A DNA stretch of 61,866 nucleotides from an uncultured Pelagibacteraceae bacterium (GTDB lineage Bacteria > Pseudomonadota > Alphaproteobacteria > Pelagibacterales > Pelagibacteraceae). Positions 18,106 to 28,091 of the stretch are shown here, in pieces; the first letter of the stretch is position 1; every line of letters begins with the position of its first letter. The translations under genes were made by a program, and so were the position numbers. The stretch is from the NCBI GenBank assembly GCA_902597575.1, contig CACJYF010000003.1, positions 1-61,866 of the forward strand, given 5' to 3'. The notes under the pieces were generated by a model that saw only the letters and a program-made list of their open reading frames with translations, was not told where the DNA came from and ran no database searches.

Positions 18106-19175
18106 AAACCTATATTAAATTTTTAAGTATAACCTATCTAAATTCTTTTTTTTATGTTTTGCTAATAATGTTTAGTTTAATTTTCATACTTAACTTATTA
18201 AGTGAGTTAGATTTTTTTAAAGATATTAATGTTGATAGCTATTTTCCAGTATATTTATCTCTTCTTAACTCACCTACTTTTATATTCGAAATGTTTCCTT
18301 TTATTTTTCTTATTTCCACTCAACTTTTTTTTATTACATTGTTCAATAATAACCAATTCAGTATTTTTAAATACTCTGGTCTAAAAAACTCAAAAATTTT
18401 ATTCATAATTAGTTTATTGAGTTTTATTTTAGGTATATTAATAATAACATTATTTTATAGTTTTTCCTCAAGTTTAAAAAATTTTTATTTAGATCTTAAA
18501 ACAAATTATACCTCGGACGGTAAATATCTTGCAGTTATTACTAAAAATGGGCTATGGATTAAAGACGTTATTGATGACAGAATTTTAATAATTAACTCTG
18601 TGAAAATTGATCAAAATTATTTGATAGATGCTTATATCTCTGAATTTAATAAAGATTTTGAAATTAAAAGAAATATTGTAAGCCCAAAAATTGATATATC
18701 TGATAAGAATTGGATCATATATGAAGCAAAAATTTTTGATAAAAATACAAAACAAAAACTTGAAATTTTAAATATGTCTACGAATTTCGACTATTTAATT
18801 ATCCAAAATCTTTTCTCCAACTTATCTTCACTATCAATTTTAGAGCTTTTTGAATTAAGAAAAAATTACAAATCTTTAAATTATTCCTTGATAGAAATTG
18901 ATATTCAGCTTTTAAAACTTATATCTTTTCCTATTTATTTGACGCTTATGACTATATTTTCAAGCATTATTATGGTGGGTACAAAAGAAATAAAAAGTTC
19001 AATTATTAAAATCTCAATTGGTTTGTTCTTTTCTGTGGTAATATATTACTTGTTTAATTTTTTTAATGTTCTCGGAAAAACAGAAAAAATTAATTTATTT
19101 ATTTCAGTTCTACTGCCTATAATATTTTTAGTGGCTTTAAACTCTTTGATGATTAGAAAGTTTAATGAAAAATAA
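18102..19175 (+). CDS. lptG: LPS export ABC transporter permease LptG
   Basis: Partner permease of LptF. 357 residues with the same 3 helices, periplasmic domain, 3 helices plan. YLNSFFYVLLIMFSLIFILN forms helix 1, followed by SPTFIFEMFPFIFLISTQLF. TNYTSDGKYLAVITKNGLWIKD fits the LptG periplasmic entry. The last codons overlap the lptD start by 11 bases, so lptF-lptG-lptD form a coupled unit. Confidence 0.93.
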   Translation: MKTYIKFLSITYLNSFFYVLLIMFSLIFILNLLSELDFFKDINVDSYFPVYLSLLNSPTFIFEMFPFIFLISTQLFFITLFNNNQFSIFKYSGLKNSKILFIISLLSFILGILIITLFYSFSSSLKNFYLDLKTNYTSDGKYLAVITKNGLWIKDVIDDRILIINSVKIDQNYLIDAYISEFNKDFEIKRNIVSPKIDISDKNWIIYEAKIFDKNTKQKLEILNMSTNFDYLIIQNLFSNLSSLSILELFELRKNYKSLNYSLIEIDIQLLKLISFPIYLTLMTIFSSIIMVGTKEIKSSIIKISIGLFFSVVIYYLFNFFNVLGKTEKINLFISVLLPIIFLVALNSLMIRKFNEK

Positions 19176-21600
19176 AAATTTATTATCACTGATATCCATC
19201 CTTCTAATTTTTTTTTCAATAGGACTATCTAATGCACAAGATCAATTTAGGTTTAATGTTTCTGAAATAGAAATTTTAGAAAATGGAAATAAAATTATTG
19301 GCTCAAAGAGAGGTGAAATCTCTACCGGAGATGGTATTTTAATTGAAGCTGATAATTTTATATACAATAAAATAGAAAATGTACTAAATGCTAATGGCAA
19401 AGTTATAATAAAAGATATTATTAATAACAATAATATATATTCAAATAATATTACATATGAAAAGAATAATGAAAAAATATTTAGCAAAGGTGAAACTAAA
19501 AGTGAAATTTCCTCTAGATTTATTTTAAATTCAATAGACGTTGTTTTTTTTAGGGATAAAAAGATCCTTAGTTCGAACAAAAATACCTCGATATTTGATA
19601 ATGGTGAGCAAACTTATCTTGAATTAAAAAGATTTAGTTTTTCTATTGAAGACGAATTATTAAAAGGTGAAAATGTTTTAGTTAACTTAGATTACAACTT
19701 ACCGCAAAATGACAAATTATTTTTTGAAAGTGGAATTTTTGATTTTAAAAAAAAAAGTTTTGTTGCAAAGGACGTAAAAATTAATTTAAAAAAAGATATA
19801 TTCGATAATTTAAAAAATGACCCTAGACTAAAAGGTGTATCAGCTCAAAGTAAAAATAATATTACAACAATTAAAAAAGGAGTTTTTACAAGTTGTAATG
19901 ACGACACCGATTGTCCTCCTTGGGTTGTTACTGCTGATAAAATTACGCACGATAAAAATAAAAAACAACTTATTTATGATGATGCTATAATAAAAATTTA
20001 TAATATTCCTGTAATGTATTTTCCAAAATTTTTTCACCCAGATCCTACCGTGAAAAGACAATCAGGTTTATTAAAACCAAGCTTAAATAATTCAAATGTT
20101 TTAGGATCATCTTTAAATTTACCCTATTATCATGTAATTTCTCAAAATAAAGATTTTACATTTAGACCCACCATATTTGATAGTGATATTAAAATGTTTC
20201 AGAACGAGTTTAGAGTAAAAAATAAGAACTCATCTGCGATAGTTGACTTTGCTTATATCGATGGATATAAATCATCACTTTCAAATAAAAAGAATAGCCT
20301 AAGTCATATATTTACAAAATTTGATGCAAACCTTGCATGGGAAAATTTTAATCAGAGTGACTTAATTGTATCTCTTAAAAAGGTTTCAAATGACACATAT
20401 TTAAAAATCTTTGATGGGAATATATTTAAGAATAAAACAACTCCCAAGGACTATGATGTAATAAATTCTGAGGCAAAATTGATATTAAATGATGATAATT
20501 TTAATTTTATAACGGGATTTCAATCATTTGAAGATTTGAATTTGCCAAGTTCAGACAGGTATCAGTTTATATTACCTTACTATAATTTTGATAGACAATT
20601 GTTTAGTAATTACGAAAAAGGATCAATTAATTTCAGTTCTAGCGGGAGTAATGATTTAAACAATACTAATAATTTAAGGACAAAAATAATAAATGATCTA
20701 AATTATCAAAGTTCAGATATCATCAGTGGCTATGGTTTTAAAAATGAATATAACCTCTACTTAAAAAATCTTAATACCATAGGGAAGAATGATAGCGTGT
20801 ATAAATCTAGCCCACAAGTCGAGATTATGAGTATTTTAGAACTCAATACGAGTTTACCAATGATAAGTCAAACAAAGAACAGTATAAATTATTTTACACC
20901 GAAAGCGTCAATTAGATTTAACCCAGGTGATATGAAAGATTACAACTCAAGTGATAGATCAATAAATGTTGATGGTATTTTCGATATAAATAGACTTGCG
21001 ATAGATGACTCTTTCGAAGAGGGTAAATCATTAACTTTAGGTTTAGAATATAAAAAAACGGAATTAAATGATATCAATCAGTTCTTTGAGGCAAAAATTG
21101 CAACTGTCTATAGAAATAAAAATGAAAAATTCATACCTAATTCAAGCGTTATAAACAGTAAAGAATCAAATATTTTTGGATCAGTATCAAACAATCTCTC
21201 AAAATTCATAAATATCTCTTATGATTTTATCTTAGATAATGATTTTAACACTTTAAAATATAATTCTTTGAACACATCTATTGACTATAAAAATTTGAAA
21301 ACTTCATTTAATTTTATAGAGGAAAATGGAGTGATCGGTGACACAAATACAATTGAGAATAAAACGTCAGTAAAACTTAACGACGAAAATTACTTAATAT
21401 TTAATACAAGACGAAATAGGAAAATTAATTTAACTGAATATTATAATTTAATTTATGAATACAAAAATGACTGTTTAATAGCAGGTATTAAATATAACAA
21501 ATCATACTATGAAGATAGAGATTTAAAACCCTCAGAAAATTTGTTATTTAGCATAACCTTAACTCCGTTGACAAGTTTTGAACAAAAAATTGATCAGTGA
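19165..21600 (+). CDS. lptD: LPS-assembly outer-membrane protein LptD
   Basis: Outer-membrane barrel that inserts LPS into the outer leaflet. 811 residues with a signal peptide (~1-24, LSNA/QDQF). An LptA/OstA-like jellyroll at ~35-150 is followed by the conserved segment SCNDDTDCPPWVVTADKITH and YFPKFFHPDPTVKRQSGLL. The C-terminal ~550 residues look like alternating beta strands. Two cysteines in SCNDDTDC could serve the family's disulfide chemistry. Lies between lptG and the SurA-like chaperone, as in many Proteobacteria. Confidence 0.93.
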   Translation: MKNKNLLSLISILLIFFSIGLSNAQDQFRFNVSEIEILENGNKIIGSKRGEISTGDGILIEADNFIYNKIENVLNANGKVIIKDIINNNNIYSNNITYEKNNEKIFSKGETKSEISSRFILNSIDVVFFRDKKILSSNKNTSIFDNGEQTYLELKRFSFSIEDELLKGENVLVNLDYNLPQNDKLFFESGIFDFKKKSFVAKDVKINLKKDIFDNLKNDPRLKGVSAQSKNNITTIKKGVFTSCNDDTDCPPWVVTADKITHDKNKKQLIYDDAIIKIYNIPVMYFPKFFHPDPTVKRQSGLLKPSLNNSNVLGSSLNLPYYHVISQNKDFTFRPTIFDSDIKMFQNEFRVKNKNSSAIVDFAYIDGYKSSLSNKKNSLSHIFTKFDANLAWENFNQSDLIVSLKKVSNDTYLKIFDGNIFKNKTTPKDYDVINSEAKLILNDDNFNFITGFQSFEDLNLPSSDRYQFILPYYNFDRQLFSNYEKGSINFSSSGSNDLNNTNNLRTKIINDLNYQSSDIISGYGFKNEYNLYLKNLNTIGKNDSVYKSSPQVEIMSILELNTSLPMISQTKNSINYFTPKASIRFNPGDMKDYNSSDRSINVDGIFDINRLAIDDSFEEGKSLTLGLEYKKTELNDINQFFEAKIATVYRNKNEKFIPNSSVINSKESNIFGSVSNNLSKFINISYDFILDNDFNTLKYNSLNTSIDYKNLKTSFNFIEENGVIGDTNTIENKTSVKLNDENYLIFNTRRNRKINLTEYYNLIYEYKNDCLIAGIKYNKSYYEDRDLKPSENLLFSITLTPLTSFEQKIDQ

Positions 21601-21613
21601 TAAAAGTCTTTTT

Positions 21614-22537
21614 ATGAAAATTATAGTATTTTTTGTAATATTTTTTTTTTCAATAATAATAAAAATTCCAGCATCGACTGATGAAAATAGAATACTTTTA
21701 AAAGTTAATAATGAACTTATAACTACAATAGATGTTTTAAATGAAATCAATTATCTAAAGTCAATTAATAGAAATATTAATAATCTGGAAAATCAAAAAA
21801 TTATTGAGATCGCCAGAAATTCATTAATTAAAGATAGAATTAAGAAAATTACTCTTTTATCAATTGTAGAAAAAATTGAAATAAACGATGATGATTTTAA
21901 TAGAATTTTGATTTCAAATTATTCAAATACTGGACTTACAAAAATTGAGGAAATATATGAGCATCTTAAAAAATACGATGTAAAGCCAAACTTCGTAAGA
22001 AATAAAATGACTATTAATGCTATATGGAGCCAACTTATATATGAAAAATACTCAAAGAACATCAAGATCGACAAAAATGTATTAAAACAAGATATTGAAA
22101 AAAATGAAAATCAAACTGAATATCTTCTTTCTGAAATAGTATTTGAATTGGAAGAGGAGCAAACAATTAATGAAAAATTTAACATTATTAAGAAAGCTAT
22201 ACAGGAAAATGGTTTTGAAAATACTGCTTTAATTTATAGTATTTCTAGGACCTCAACTTCTGGGGGAGATATTGGTTGGGTTAGCGAGACTTCTATTGAT
22301 AAAAAAATTTTAAAAGAAATTACAAAAATTAATGTTAATGATCTTACAAAACCTTTGGTAATTCCTGGTGGCTATCTAATCCTTAAATTAAAAGAAAAAA
22401 AAATCACAAAAAAGATTATCAATTTTGAAGATGAGTTAAAAAGAATTATTGAGATTAAAACTAATGAACAACTGAATCAATTTTCAAATATCTTTTTAAA
22501 CAAAATAAAAAAAGACATCATTATTAATGAATTATAA
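21614..22537 (+). CDS. surA: SurA-like periplasmic parvulin peptidyl-prolyl isomerase
   Basis: Probable outer-membrane-protein chaperone. I chose ATG 21614, giving ~307 residues that begin with a signal peptide (MKIIVFFVIFFFSIIIKIPA). A TTG start at 21578 would put hydrophilic residues before it and overlap lptD. The N-terminal SurA_N-like helical part begins DENRILLKVNNELITTIDVL. A single parvulin domain near the end contains LLSEIVFELEEE, SRTSTSGGDIGWV and NDLTKPLVIPGGYLIL. E. coli SurA has two parvulin domains, so this is a reduced version. Confidence 0.87.
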   Translation: MKIIVFFVIFFFSIIIKIPASTDENRILLKVNNELITTIDVLNEINYLKSINRNINNLENQKIIEIARNSLIKDRIKKITLLSIVEKIEINDDDFNRILISNYSNTGLTKIEEIYEHLKKYDVKPNFVRNKMTINAIWSQLIYEKYSKNIKIDKNVLKQDIEKNENQTEYLLSEIVFELEEEQTINEKFNIIKKAIQENGFENTALIYSISRTSTSGGDIGWVSETSIDKKILKEITKINVNDLTKPLVIPGGYLILKLKEKKITKKIINFEDELKRIIEIKTNEQLNQFSNIFLNKIKKDIIINEL

Positions 22538-23495
22538 ACCTATAATATTAGTTGCGGGAGAGCCAAACAGTATTTTTTTTGAAATTTTATTTAAAGTGCT
22601 TAAGACTAAAAAGATTAAAAGTCCTTTAGTTTTAATAGCATCGTATAAAATTCTTTCTCTTCAAATGAAAAAATTAAATTTTAAAAAAAAAGTAAATCAT
22701 TTAAATTTAAGAAATATTGACTATTACAAGCTGAACAATAATTCAATTAATCTTATTAATGTTAACTATAATCAAAAAAAAGCTTTTGAAAAAATTAGTG
22801 ATAAATCTAATATCTATATAAAAAAATGTTTTGAAACGGCTATTGTTTTAATTAAATCAAACTTTTCTAATAAATTGATAAATGGCCCAATTTCCAAAAA
22901 AAATTTTTTAAAAAATAAATTTTTAGGTATCACAGAATTTCTAGCTAAAAAATTTAAAAAAGAAAAGATCGCAATGTTGATATATAACAGAAGACTATCA
23001 GTTAGTCCTGTTACAACGCATTTGCCATTAAAAAGTGTCCCCAAAAAAATTAATAAAAAATCTATAACTGAAAAAGTTTTGTTAATTGATGATTTTTATA
23101 AAACATTTATTGGCTTTAAACCCAAAATAGCAGTTACTGGTCTCAACCCACATTGTGAAAGTATTAGTAATATTAATGAAGATGAAAAAATTATTAAACC
23201 TACGATTCAAAATTTAATTAAACGAAATTTTAAGGTATCTGGACCATATGCTGCTGACACAGTTTTTTTAAAAAAAAATAGAAAAAAATTTGATGTAATT
23301 CTAGGTATGTATCATGATCAAGTTTTAACACCAATTAAAACTCTTTTTGAGTATGATGCTATCAATATTACTTTGGGTTTACCTTTTTTAAGAGTTTCAC
23401 CTGATCATGGACCTAATGAAAAAATGATAGGTAAAAATTTATCTAATTCTTTGAGTTTGTATAAAGCTATTTCTTTTCTTGAGAGAATAAAGTGA
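22527..23495 (+). CDS. pdxA: 4-hydroxythreonine-4-phosphate dehydrogenase
   Basis: Oxidises 4-phosphohydroxythreonine in pyridoxal phosphate synthesis. 322 residues. The metal-binding histidines are in TTHLPLKSV, GLNPHCES and MYHDQVLTPIK; NGPISKKNFL and the C-terminal TLGLPFLRVSPDHGP are family signatures. Starts 11 bases inside the SurA-like gene and ends on the rsmA GTG start, continuing the operon. Confidence 0.96.
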   Translation: MNYKPIILVAGEPNSIFFEILFKVLKTKKIKSPLVLIASYKILSLQMKKLNFKKKVNHLNLRNIDYYKLNNNSINLINVNYNQKKAFEKISDKSNIYIKKCFETAIVLIKSNFSNKLINGPISKKNFLKNKFLGITEFLAKKFKKEKIAMLIYNRRLSVSPVTTHLPLKSVPKKINKKSITEKVLLIDDFYKTFIGFKPKIAVTGLNPHCESISNINEDEKIIKPTIQNLIKRNFKVSGPYAADTVFLKKNRKKFDVILGMYHDQVLTPIKTLFEYDAINITLGLPFLRVSPDHGPNEKMIGKNLSNSLSLYKAISFLERIK

Positions 23496-24280
23496 TAAAA
23501 GCAAAAAAGAGTTTGGGTCAAAATTTTTTGATAGATGATAAGATCTTAGAAAAAATTGTTGATGTAATAGATATAAAAGACAAGACCATTCTTGAAATTG
23601 GTCCTGGAACTGGAAATTTAACATCATTTATATTAAAAAAAAAACCAAAAAAATTTTTCGTTGTTGAAAAAGATGAAAGACTTATCTCAAGTCTAAAAAA
23701 AAAATTTTTAAATCAAATAGAAATAATTAATGATGATATACTTAAGATAAATGAAAAAAAATTTTCTAAAGATAAATTAATTGTTTATGGGAATTTACCC
23801 TATAATATCTCTACTCAAATACTATGTAAATGGATAATAAACTTGGATGATAATAATTTTTGGTTTCAAAACTTAATATTAATGTTTCAAAAGGAAGTTG
23901 CTGAAAGAATTATAGCAAATGTTAACACATCAAATTATGGAAGATTATCAATATTGGCAAAATGGAAATTAGATATTAAAAGAATTTGTGATATCAATCC
24001 ATCTTCATTTTCCCCTAAACCAAAAATAGAAAGTTCTTTATTATTTTTTACACCTAAAAAAAAATTTTTTAAAATTAATAAGCCAAAAAATATTGAGTTG
24101 ATAACAAGACTTTTCTTCAACCATAGACGAAAAATGATTAAAAAACCCTTTAATCAGTTATTTAAAGGGAATACAGAAATTCAAAAAAAATTAATGCTTA
24201 ATTTAAATTTAAGGCCACAAAATTTAGATTTTGCTACTTATTACAACTTGGCTAAAGAATATGAGAATCTAAGAAGTTAA
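23492..24280 (+). CDS. rsmA: 16S rRNA dimethyladenosine transferase (KsgA)
   Basis: Dimethylates two adjacent adenosines in the 3' hairpin of 16S rRNA. 262 residues starting at GTG (23492), overlapping the pdxA stop. [16 protein letters not shown] motif [10 protein letters not shown] and catalytic NLPYNIS are diagnostic. Basic C-terminal domain [16 protein letters not shown]. pdxA-rsmA adjacency is widespread in Proteobacteria. Converges on gmk with a 12-base overlap. Confidence 0.97.
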   Translation: MIKAKKSLGQNFLIDDKILEKIVDVIDIKDKTILEIGPGTGNLTSFILKKKPKKFFVVEKDERLISSLKKKFLNQIEIINDDILKINEKKFSKDKLIVYGNLPYNISTQILCKWIINLDDNNFWFQNLILMFQKEVAERIIANVNTSNYGRLSILAKWKLDIKRICDINPSSFSPKPKIESSLLFFTPKKKFFKINKPKNIELITRLFFNHRRKMIKKPFNQLFKGNTEIQKKLMLNLNLRPQNLDFATYYNLAKEYENLRS

Positions 24281-24901
24281 TTTTTCAACATGTTTTCTAA
24301 TAAAATCTTTGTCATAATCTTTTGAACCATTATTCAATTCTGCATCAATCAGTTTAAGAATTTTGGAAAAACAATTGTTTAATGAGTCGTTTATTACTAC
24401 ATAATCATAATTAATCCAATGCAAAACATCGTGATTAAATTGGGTCATTCTTTTTTCAACCATAGACTTGTCACCCATATGTCGATTTGATAATCTCTGA
24501 AATAAAACTTCTTTACTTGGTGGTAAAATAAAAAAAGTTATAAGTTTATAATCTAGTTTTTTATTTTTTATTTGATCAGCACCTTGCCAATCAATATCAA
24601 ACAAAACATGTTTTCCTTTGTCTAACCTTTCTATTACTGGCGTTCGGGTTGTTCCATAAAGATTATTAAAAACTTTAGCATATTCAAGGAATTCCTCGTT
24701 TCGTATTAATCTTTTAAATTCATTTTCATTTACAAAGTAATAGTCTTTATCTTGTATTTCATTTTGTCTAGGTTCTCTTGTTGTGTGTGATATCGAAACT
24801 TCAAAATCAGAATTTTGAGATAATAATCCAACCAACGTAGTTTTCCCTGCTCCGGATGGAGAGGAAAGAATTATCATTACCCCATCTTTATTTGTGGGCA
24901 T
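24269..24901 (-). CDS. gmk: Guanylate kinase
   Basis: Phosphorylates GMP to GDP. 210 residues: P-loop [18 protein letters not shown]-binding [35 protein letters not shown] and the Walker B-like [14 protein letters not shown]. It follows acpP by six bases on the same strand. In many Alphaproteobacteria fabF, mltG and a YicC gene separate them; none of these lies here. Confidence 0.97.
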   Translation of the reverse strand: MPTNKDGVMIILSSPSGAGKTTLVGLLSQNSDFEVSISHTTREPRQNEIQDKDYYFVNENEFKRLIRNEEFLEYAKVFNNLYGTTRTPVIERLDKGKHVLFDIDWQGADQIKNKKLDYKLITFFILPPSKEVLFQRLSNRHMGDKSMVEKRMTQFNHDVLHWINYDYVVINDSLNNCFSKILKLIDAELNNGSKDYDKDFIRKHVEKLTS

Positions 24902-24907
24902 TAATTG

Positions 24908-25147
24908 TTAGTTAGCTTTTCCTTCTATAAATTTAACAGCATCTCCAACTGTTAAAATTTTTTCAGCTTCACTATCAGAAATTTCTGAACCAAACTCTTC
25001 TTCGAAAGCCATTACTAACTCTACAGTGTCTAGACTATCTGCGCCTAAATCATCAATAAAACTTGACTCCTCTGTTACTTTAGCTTCATCAATACCTAAG
25101 TGATCTGCAACTATTTTTTTAACTTTACTTGAAACATCTTCTGACAT
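24908..25147 (-). CDS. acpP: Acyl carrier protein
   Basis: Carries growing acyl chains on phosphopantetheine. 79 residues, acidic, with the modified serine in [13 protein letters not shown] (Ser38). Preceded by a good ribosome binding site (AAGGAT on the minus strand, 25152-25157) and a TTGACA box at the end of fabG, so it may have its own promoter, as expected for a highly expressed protein. Confidence 0.98.
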   Translation of the reverse strand: MSEDVSSKVKKIVADHLGIDEAKVTEESSFIDDLGADSLDTVELVMAFEEEFGSEISDSEAEKILTVGDAVKFIEGKAN

Positions 25148-25170
25148 TTTGATCCTTATTGTTATAAATT

Positions 25171-25199
25171 CTTATTAGTTTAAAAACCTGTTTTGTCAA
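25171..25199 (-). promoter_or_regulatory. Candidate promoter for acpP
   Basis: On the minus strand a perfect -35 hexamer TTGACA (25199-25194) overlaps the fabG stop codon. A weak -10 (AATAAG at 25176-25171, or overlapping registers TAATAA/ATAAGA) follows at 16-18 bases. The 48-base fabG-acpP gap is the longest in this run. The -10 is poor, so this is tentative. Confidence 0.35.
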
Positions 25200-25933
25200 G
25201 CCATATACATGCCCCCATTAACATGCAAGGTTTCTCCATTTATATAACTTGAGTGACTAGAACATAAAAAAAGTACAGCATTTGCAATATCATCTGGCTC
25301 TCCTAGTCGGGCAGAAGGAATTTTTGATATTATAGCCTCTTTAAATTTATCGTCTAATTTATCCGTCATAGCTGTTTTAATAAAACCAGGTGAAATACAA
25401 TTTATATTTATATTTTTCTTAGCATATTCTATTGCCAAACTCTTAGACATTGCAATTATACCTGCTTTAGAAGCTGTGTAATTGGCCTGTCCTAAATTAC
25501 CTGTGTGTCCAACGACTGAGGTAATATTAACAATTTTTCCAGATTTATTTTTAAGCATTTTTTTAATTGCTGATTTGCTCATCAAAAAGGTTGATGTTAA
25601 GTTAATATCAATAACTTTTTTCCATTCATCAAGGCTCATCCTTATTGCTAAATTGTCTTGTGTAATGCCTGCATTATTAACAATGCAATCTAAGCTACCA
25701 CCAAGTTCTTTAGTTGCGTTTTCAACAAACTCCTCAATTTTATCGCTTTGAGAAATATCAAACTTTAATATTTTAATATTTTCATATTTACTTTTTAGTT
25801 CCTCAAGTTTTTCTATTCTTGTACCTGAGGCTAAAATATTTGCTCCTGATTGATTTAATTTTTCAACTATTGAATTCCCTATCCCACCTGAAGCGCCAGT
25901 AACAATAATATTTTTACCTATTAAATCAGTCAT
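25196..25933 (-). CDS. fabG: 3-oxoacyl-ACP reductase FabG
   Basis: NADPH-dependent reduction of 3-oxoacyl-ACP. 245 residues: cofactor loop TGASGGIGNSI, NNAG(ITQDNL), catalytic Ser139, Tyr152 and Lys156 (NYTASKAG), and the C-terminal SSYINGETLHVNGGMYMA. ITQDNLAIRM is the usual FabG-specific loop, separating it from other SDR enzymes. It overlaps fabD by four bases. Confidence 0.97.
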   Translation of the reverse strand: MTDLIGKNIIVTGASGGIGNSIVEKLNQSGANILASGTRIEKLEELKSKYENIKILKFDISQSDKIEEFVENATKELGGSLDCIVNNAGITQDNLAIRMSLDEWKKVIDINLTSTFLMSKSAIKKMLKNKSGKIVNITSVVGHTGNLGQANYTASKAGIIAMSKSLAIEYAKKNININCISPGFIKTAMTDKLDDKFKEAIISKIPSARLGEPDDIANAVLFLCSSHSSYINGETLHVNGGMYMA

Positions 25934-26856
25934 ATTTCAAGACCTTCAATATCGCTTTGAGAATTAATTGTATCAATTTTAACATTTCTATTAATTCTTT
26001 TTACCAAACCTGACAAAACTTTCCCAGGTCCAATTTCTATAAAATGGTCTACATCATTTTCTATCATATTAATCACGCTTTCTCTCCATCTAACTCTATT
26101 CTCTATTTGGTTAATTAAGAGATTTTTAAGCTCATTTGGGTCTTTAATCTCATTGGCAGTAACGTTAGAAATTAATTTATTTTGCCCATTTTTAAAATCA
26201 AGTTTATTTAACTCCTCTTTCATAATTTTTGTGGCATTATTCATTAGTTCGCAGTGAAAGGGTGCACTTACAGGAAGTTTAATATTTTTAATTGAACTAG
26301 CCTTAAAAATTTGAATTAATTGTTCTAAGTCTTTATTTTTTCCACTCAAAACAATTTGTCCTTCAGAATTATCATTTGCAATTTGCGCTTTTAAATTTTC
26401 TTTATTTTCCATTAAAATTCTTTCAATCTCATCAATAGTTGAGCCCAATACCGCAACCATCCCTCCCTGTCCTTTAGGTATAGAGTTTTGCATAGCATCC
26501 CCTCTAATTCTCAATATTTTTAAAGTATCTGAAAAATCCAGATATCCTGCACATGATAATGCCGAATATTCTCCTAAAGAGTGTCCAGCAAAGTATTTTG
26601 CTTTATTTAAATCTAAGTTGAATTCATTTTTTGCTAAATTAAATATTGAATAACTAATTAAAAATATTGCTGGCTGTGTATTTACTGTTAAATCTAATTC
26701 TTCTTTTGGCCCTTCCAGGATAAGCTTAGAAATAGAAAAATTTAATGTGTCATCTGCCTGTTTAAAAAGGTCTTTTACTATATTAAATTTATCATAGAGC
26801 TCTTTTCCCATTCCAACTAATTGAGACCCTTGACCTGGAAAAATTACTGAAAACAT
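25930..26856 (-). CDS. fabD: Malonyl-CoA:ACP transacylase
   Basis: Loads malonate onto ACP. 308 residues starting MFSVIFPGQGSQLVGMG, with the nucleophile in GHSLGEYSAL (Ser93), the active-site histidine in SAPFHCELM, and QIANDNSEGQIVLSG. First gene of the fabD-fabG-acpP-gmk run, divergent from rpsF with 82 bases between. Confidence 0.97.
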   Translation of the reverse strand: MFSVIFPGQGSQLVGMGKELYDKFNIVKDLFKQADDTLNFSISKLILEGPKEELDLTVNTQPAIFLISYSIFNLAKNEFNLDLNKAKYFAGHSLGEYSALSCAGYLDFSDTLKILRIRGDAMQNSIPKGQGGMVAVLGSTIDEIERILMENKENLKAQIANDNSEGQIVLSGKNKDLEQLIQIFKASSIKNIKLPVSAPFHCELMNNATKIMKEELNKLDFKNGQNKLISNVTANEIKDPNELKNLLINQIENRVRWRESVINMIENDVDHFIEIGPGKVLSGLVKRINRNVKIDTINSQSDIEGLEI

Positions 26857-26880
26857 AAAAAAAACCTATTTTTCAAACTT

Positions 26881-26909
26881 TTTAACTATTGTAATTAAAG
26901 ATTTATAAT
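26881..26909 (+). promoter_or_regulatory. Candidate sigma-70 promoter for the rpsF operon
   Basis: TTTAAC at 26881-26886, a 17-base spacer, then a perfect TATAAT at 26904-26909. This would place transcription start near 26916, about 22 bases before the rpsF ATG. In this AT-rich background a TATAAT alone means little; the correct spacing and location before a ribosomal protein operon raise confidence. Confidence 0.5.
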
Positions 26910-26938
26910 AGTATATCCTCATTTTTTTTATAATTTTA

Positions 26939-27274
26939 ATGAATTTATACGAACATACAATTATAGCAAGACAAGACGCATCACAAAGCGATATTAAACA
27001 ATTAATAGAAAAATATTCTAAAATTATTAGTAAAAATGAAGGAGAAATAATTAAAACTGAAAACTGGGGATTATTAAATCTTTCATATTTAATAAAAAAA
27101 AATAAAAAAGGTAGCTATATACATTTCAAAATTAAATGTGACGGTAAAGTTATTAATGAATTGGAAAAAAATGAGTCAATAGATAAGAAACTTTTGAGAT
27201 ACTTAACTGTCAGGGTTAAAAAATTTGATTTAAAAAATGATTACTTTAACAAAAAAGAGGTTTCAGAAAAATAA
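26939..27274 (+). CDS. rpsF: 30S ribosomal protein S6
   Basis: Binds 16S rRNA with S18 in the platform of the small subunit. 111 residues, with MNLYEHTIIARQDASQSDIK, NWGLLNLSYLIKKNKKGSY and LRYLTVRVKKFD typical of bS6. First gene of rpsF-rpsR-rplI, followed by dnaB. Confidence 0.96.
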   Translation: MNLYEHTIIARQDASQSDIKQLIEKYSKIISKNEGEIIKTENWGLLNLSYLIKKNKKGSYIHFKIKCDGKVINELEKNESIDKKLLRYLTVRVKKFDLKNDYFNKKEVSEK

Positions 27275-27292
27275 ACAAATAACTAATTAGAT

Positions 27293-27565
27293 ATGCCAAA
27301 AAAGAAATTAGGAAATAGAAAAAACAAACAGAGCAATTTTGCTAAACTAAGTATATTTCAACCAAATAAATATAAATTTAAAAAAAGTTGTCCACTTTCT
27401 ATTAAAGGTGCTCCAACAATTGATTACAAAAATATAAAGCTGTTAAAAAAATATACTTCGGAAAATGGTAAGATACTTCCATCACGTATCACTAATGTTA
27501 GTCAAAAAAAACAAAGGGAACTATCATTATCAATCAAAAGAGCTAGAAATTTAGCCCTAATTTAA
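27293..27565 (+). CDS. rpsR: 30S ribosomal protein S18
   Basis: Partner of S6 on the platform. 90 residues; the core has [30 protein letters not shown] and [19 protein letters not shown], the bS18 signature. It has a basic N-terminal extension. Located 18 bases after rpsF and one base before rplI. Confidence 0.96.
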   Translation: MPKKKLGNRKNKQSNFAKLSIFQPNKYKFKKSCPLSIKGAPTIDYKNIKLLKKYTSENGKILPSRITNVSQKKQRELSLSIKRARNLALI

Positions 27566-27566
27566 T

Positions 27567-28025
27567 ATGAAAATAATCTTATTAGAAAATTTAAAAAGAG
27601 TTGGTGCTATTGGTGAAGTTATAGATGTAAAAAAAGGTTATGCTAGAAATTTTTTAATTGCAAATAAAAAGGCTTTATACGCATCCAAAGAAAATATTAC
27701 CAAAGTAGAAAAGATAAAGACTGAACTATCGAAAAAAGATAACGAAAAAAAACAGGATGCTAAAAAAATTTTAGAAAGAATTAATAGAAAAGAGTATAAA
27801 ATTGAAAAATTATGTACTGAAAATAATGAGTTATATGGTTCTGTGAAGCCTACAGAAATTTCAAAATTAATTAAAGAAATAGACAATCAAGAAATTAAAC
27901 CTTCTATGATACAGCCAATTAAAGACATTAAATCAATTGGTAAATTTAAGGTAAAAATTAGCTTACACTCAGAAGTTGATGCAGAGATAATTATTAATGT
28001 GGCATCATCAGAAACTATTCGATAA
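27567..28025 (+). CDS. rplI: 50S ribosomal protein L9
   Basis: Binds 23S rRNA near the L1 stalk base. 152 residues: the N-terminal domain MKIILLENLKRVGAIGEVID and KKGYARNFLIANKKALYA is the L9 signature; a long charged connecting helix and the C-terminal domain follow. Confidence 0.97.
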   Translation: MKIILLENLKRVGAIGEVIDVKKGYARNFLIANKKALYASKENITKVEKIKTELSKKDNEKKQDAKKILERINRKEYKIEKLCTENNELYGSVKPTEISKLIKEIDNQEIKPSMIQPIKDIKSIGKFKVKISLHSEVDAEIIINVASSETIR

Positions 28026-28043
28026 TTATACAATTTTTTCCCC

Positions 28044-28080
28044 AGCAAATTAAAAAAAATAAAATATTATTATTTTTGCT
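28044..28080 (+). terminator. Weak A/T-rich hairpin between rplI and dnaB
   Basis: AGCAAA (28044-28049) can pair with TTTGCT (28075-28080), with further A/T pairing inside. There is no run of T directly after the stem, so it could be a weak attenuating structure or chance in an AT-rich spacer. Confidence 0.25.
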
Positions 28081-28091
28081 ATATTTGTTTA

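Noticed and set aside
21578..21613. TTG start for the SurA-like protein inside lptD
   Set aside because: It would place polar residues ahead of the signal peptide; ATG 21614 begins directly with it.
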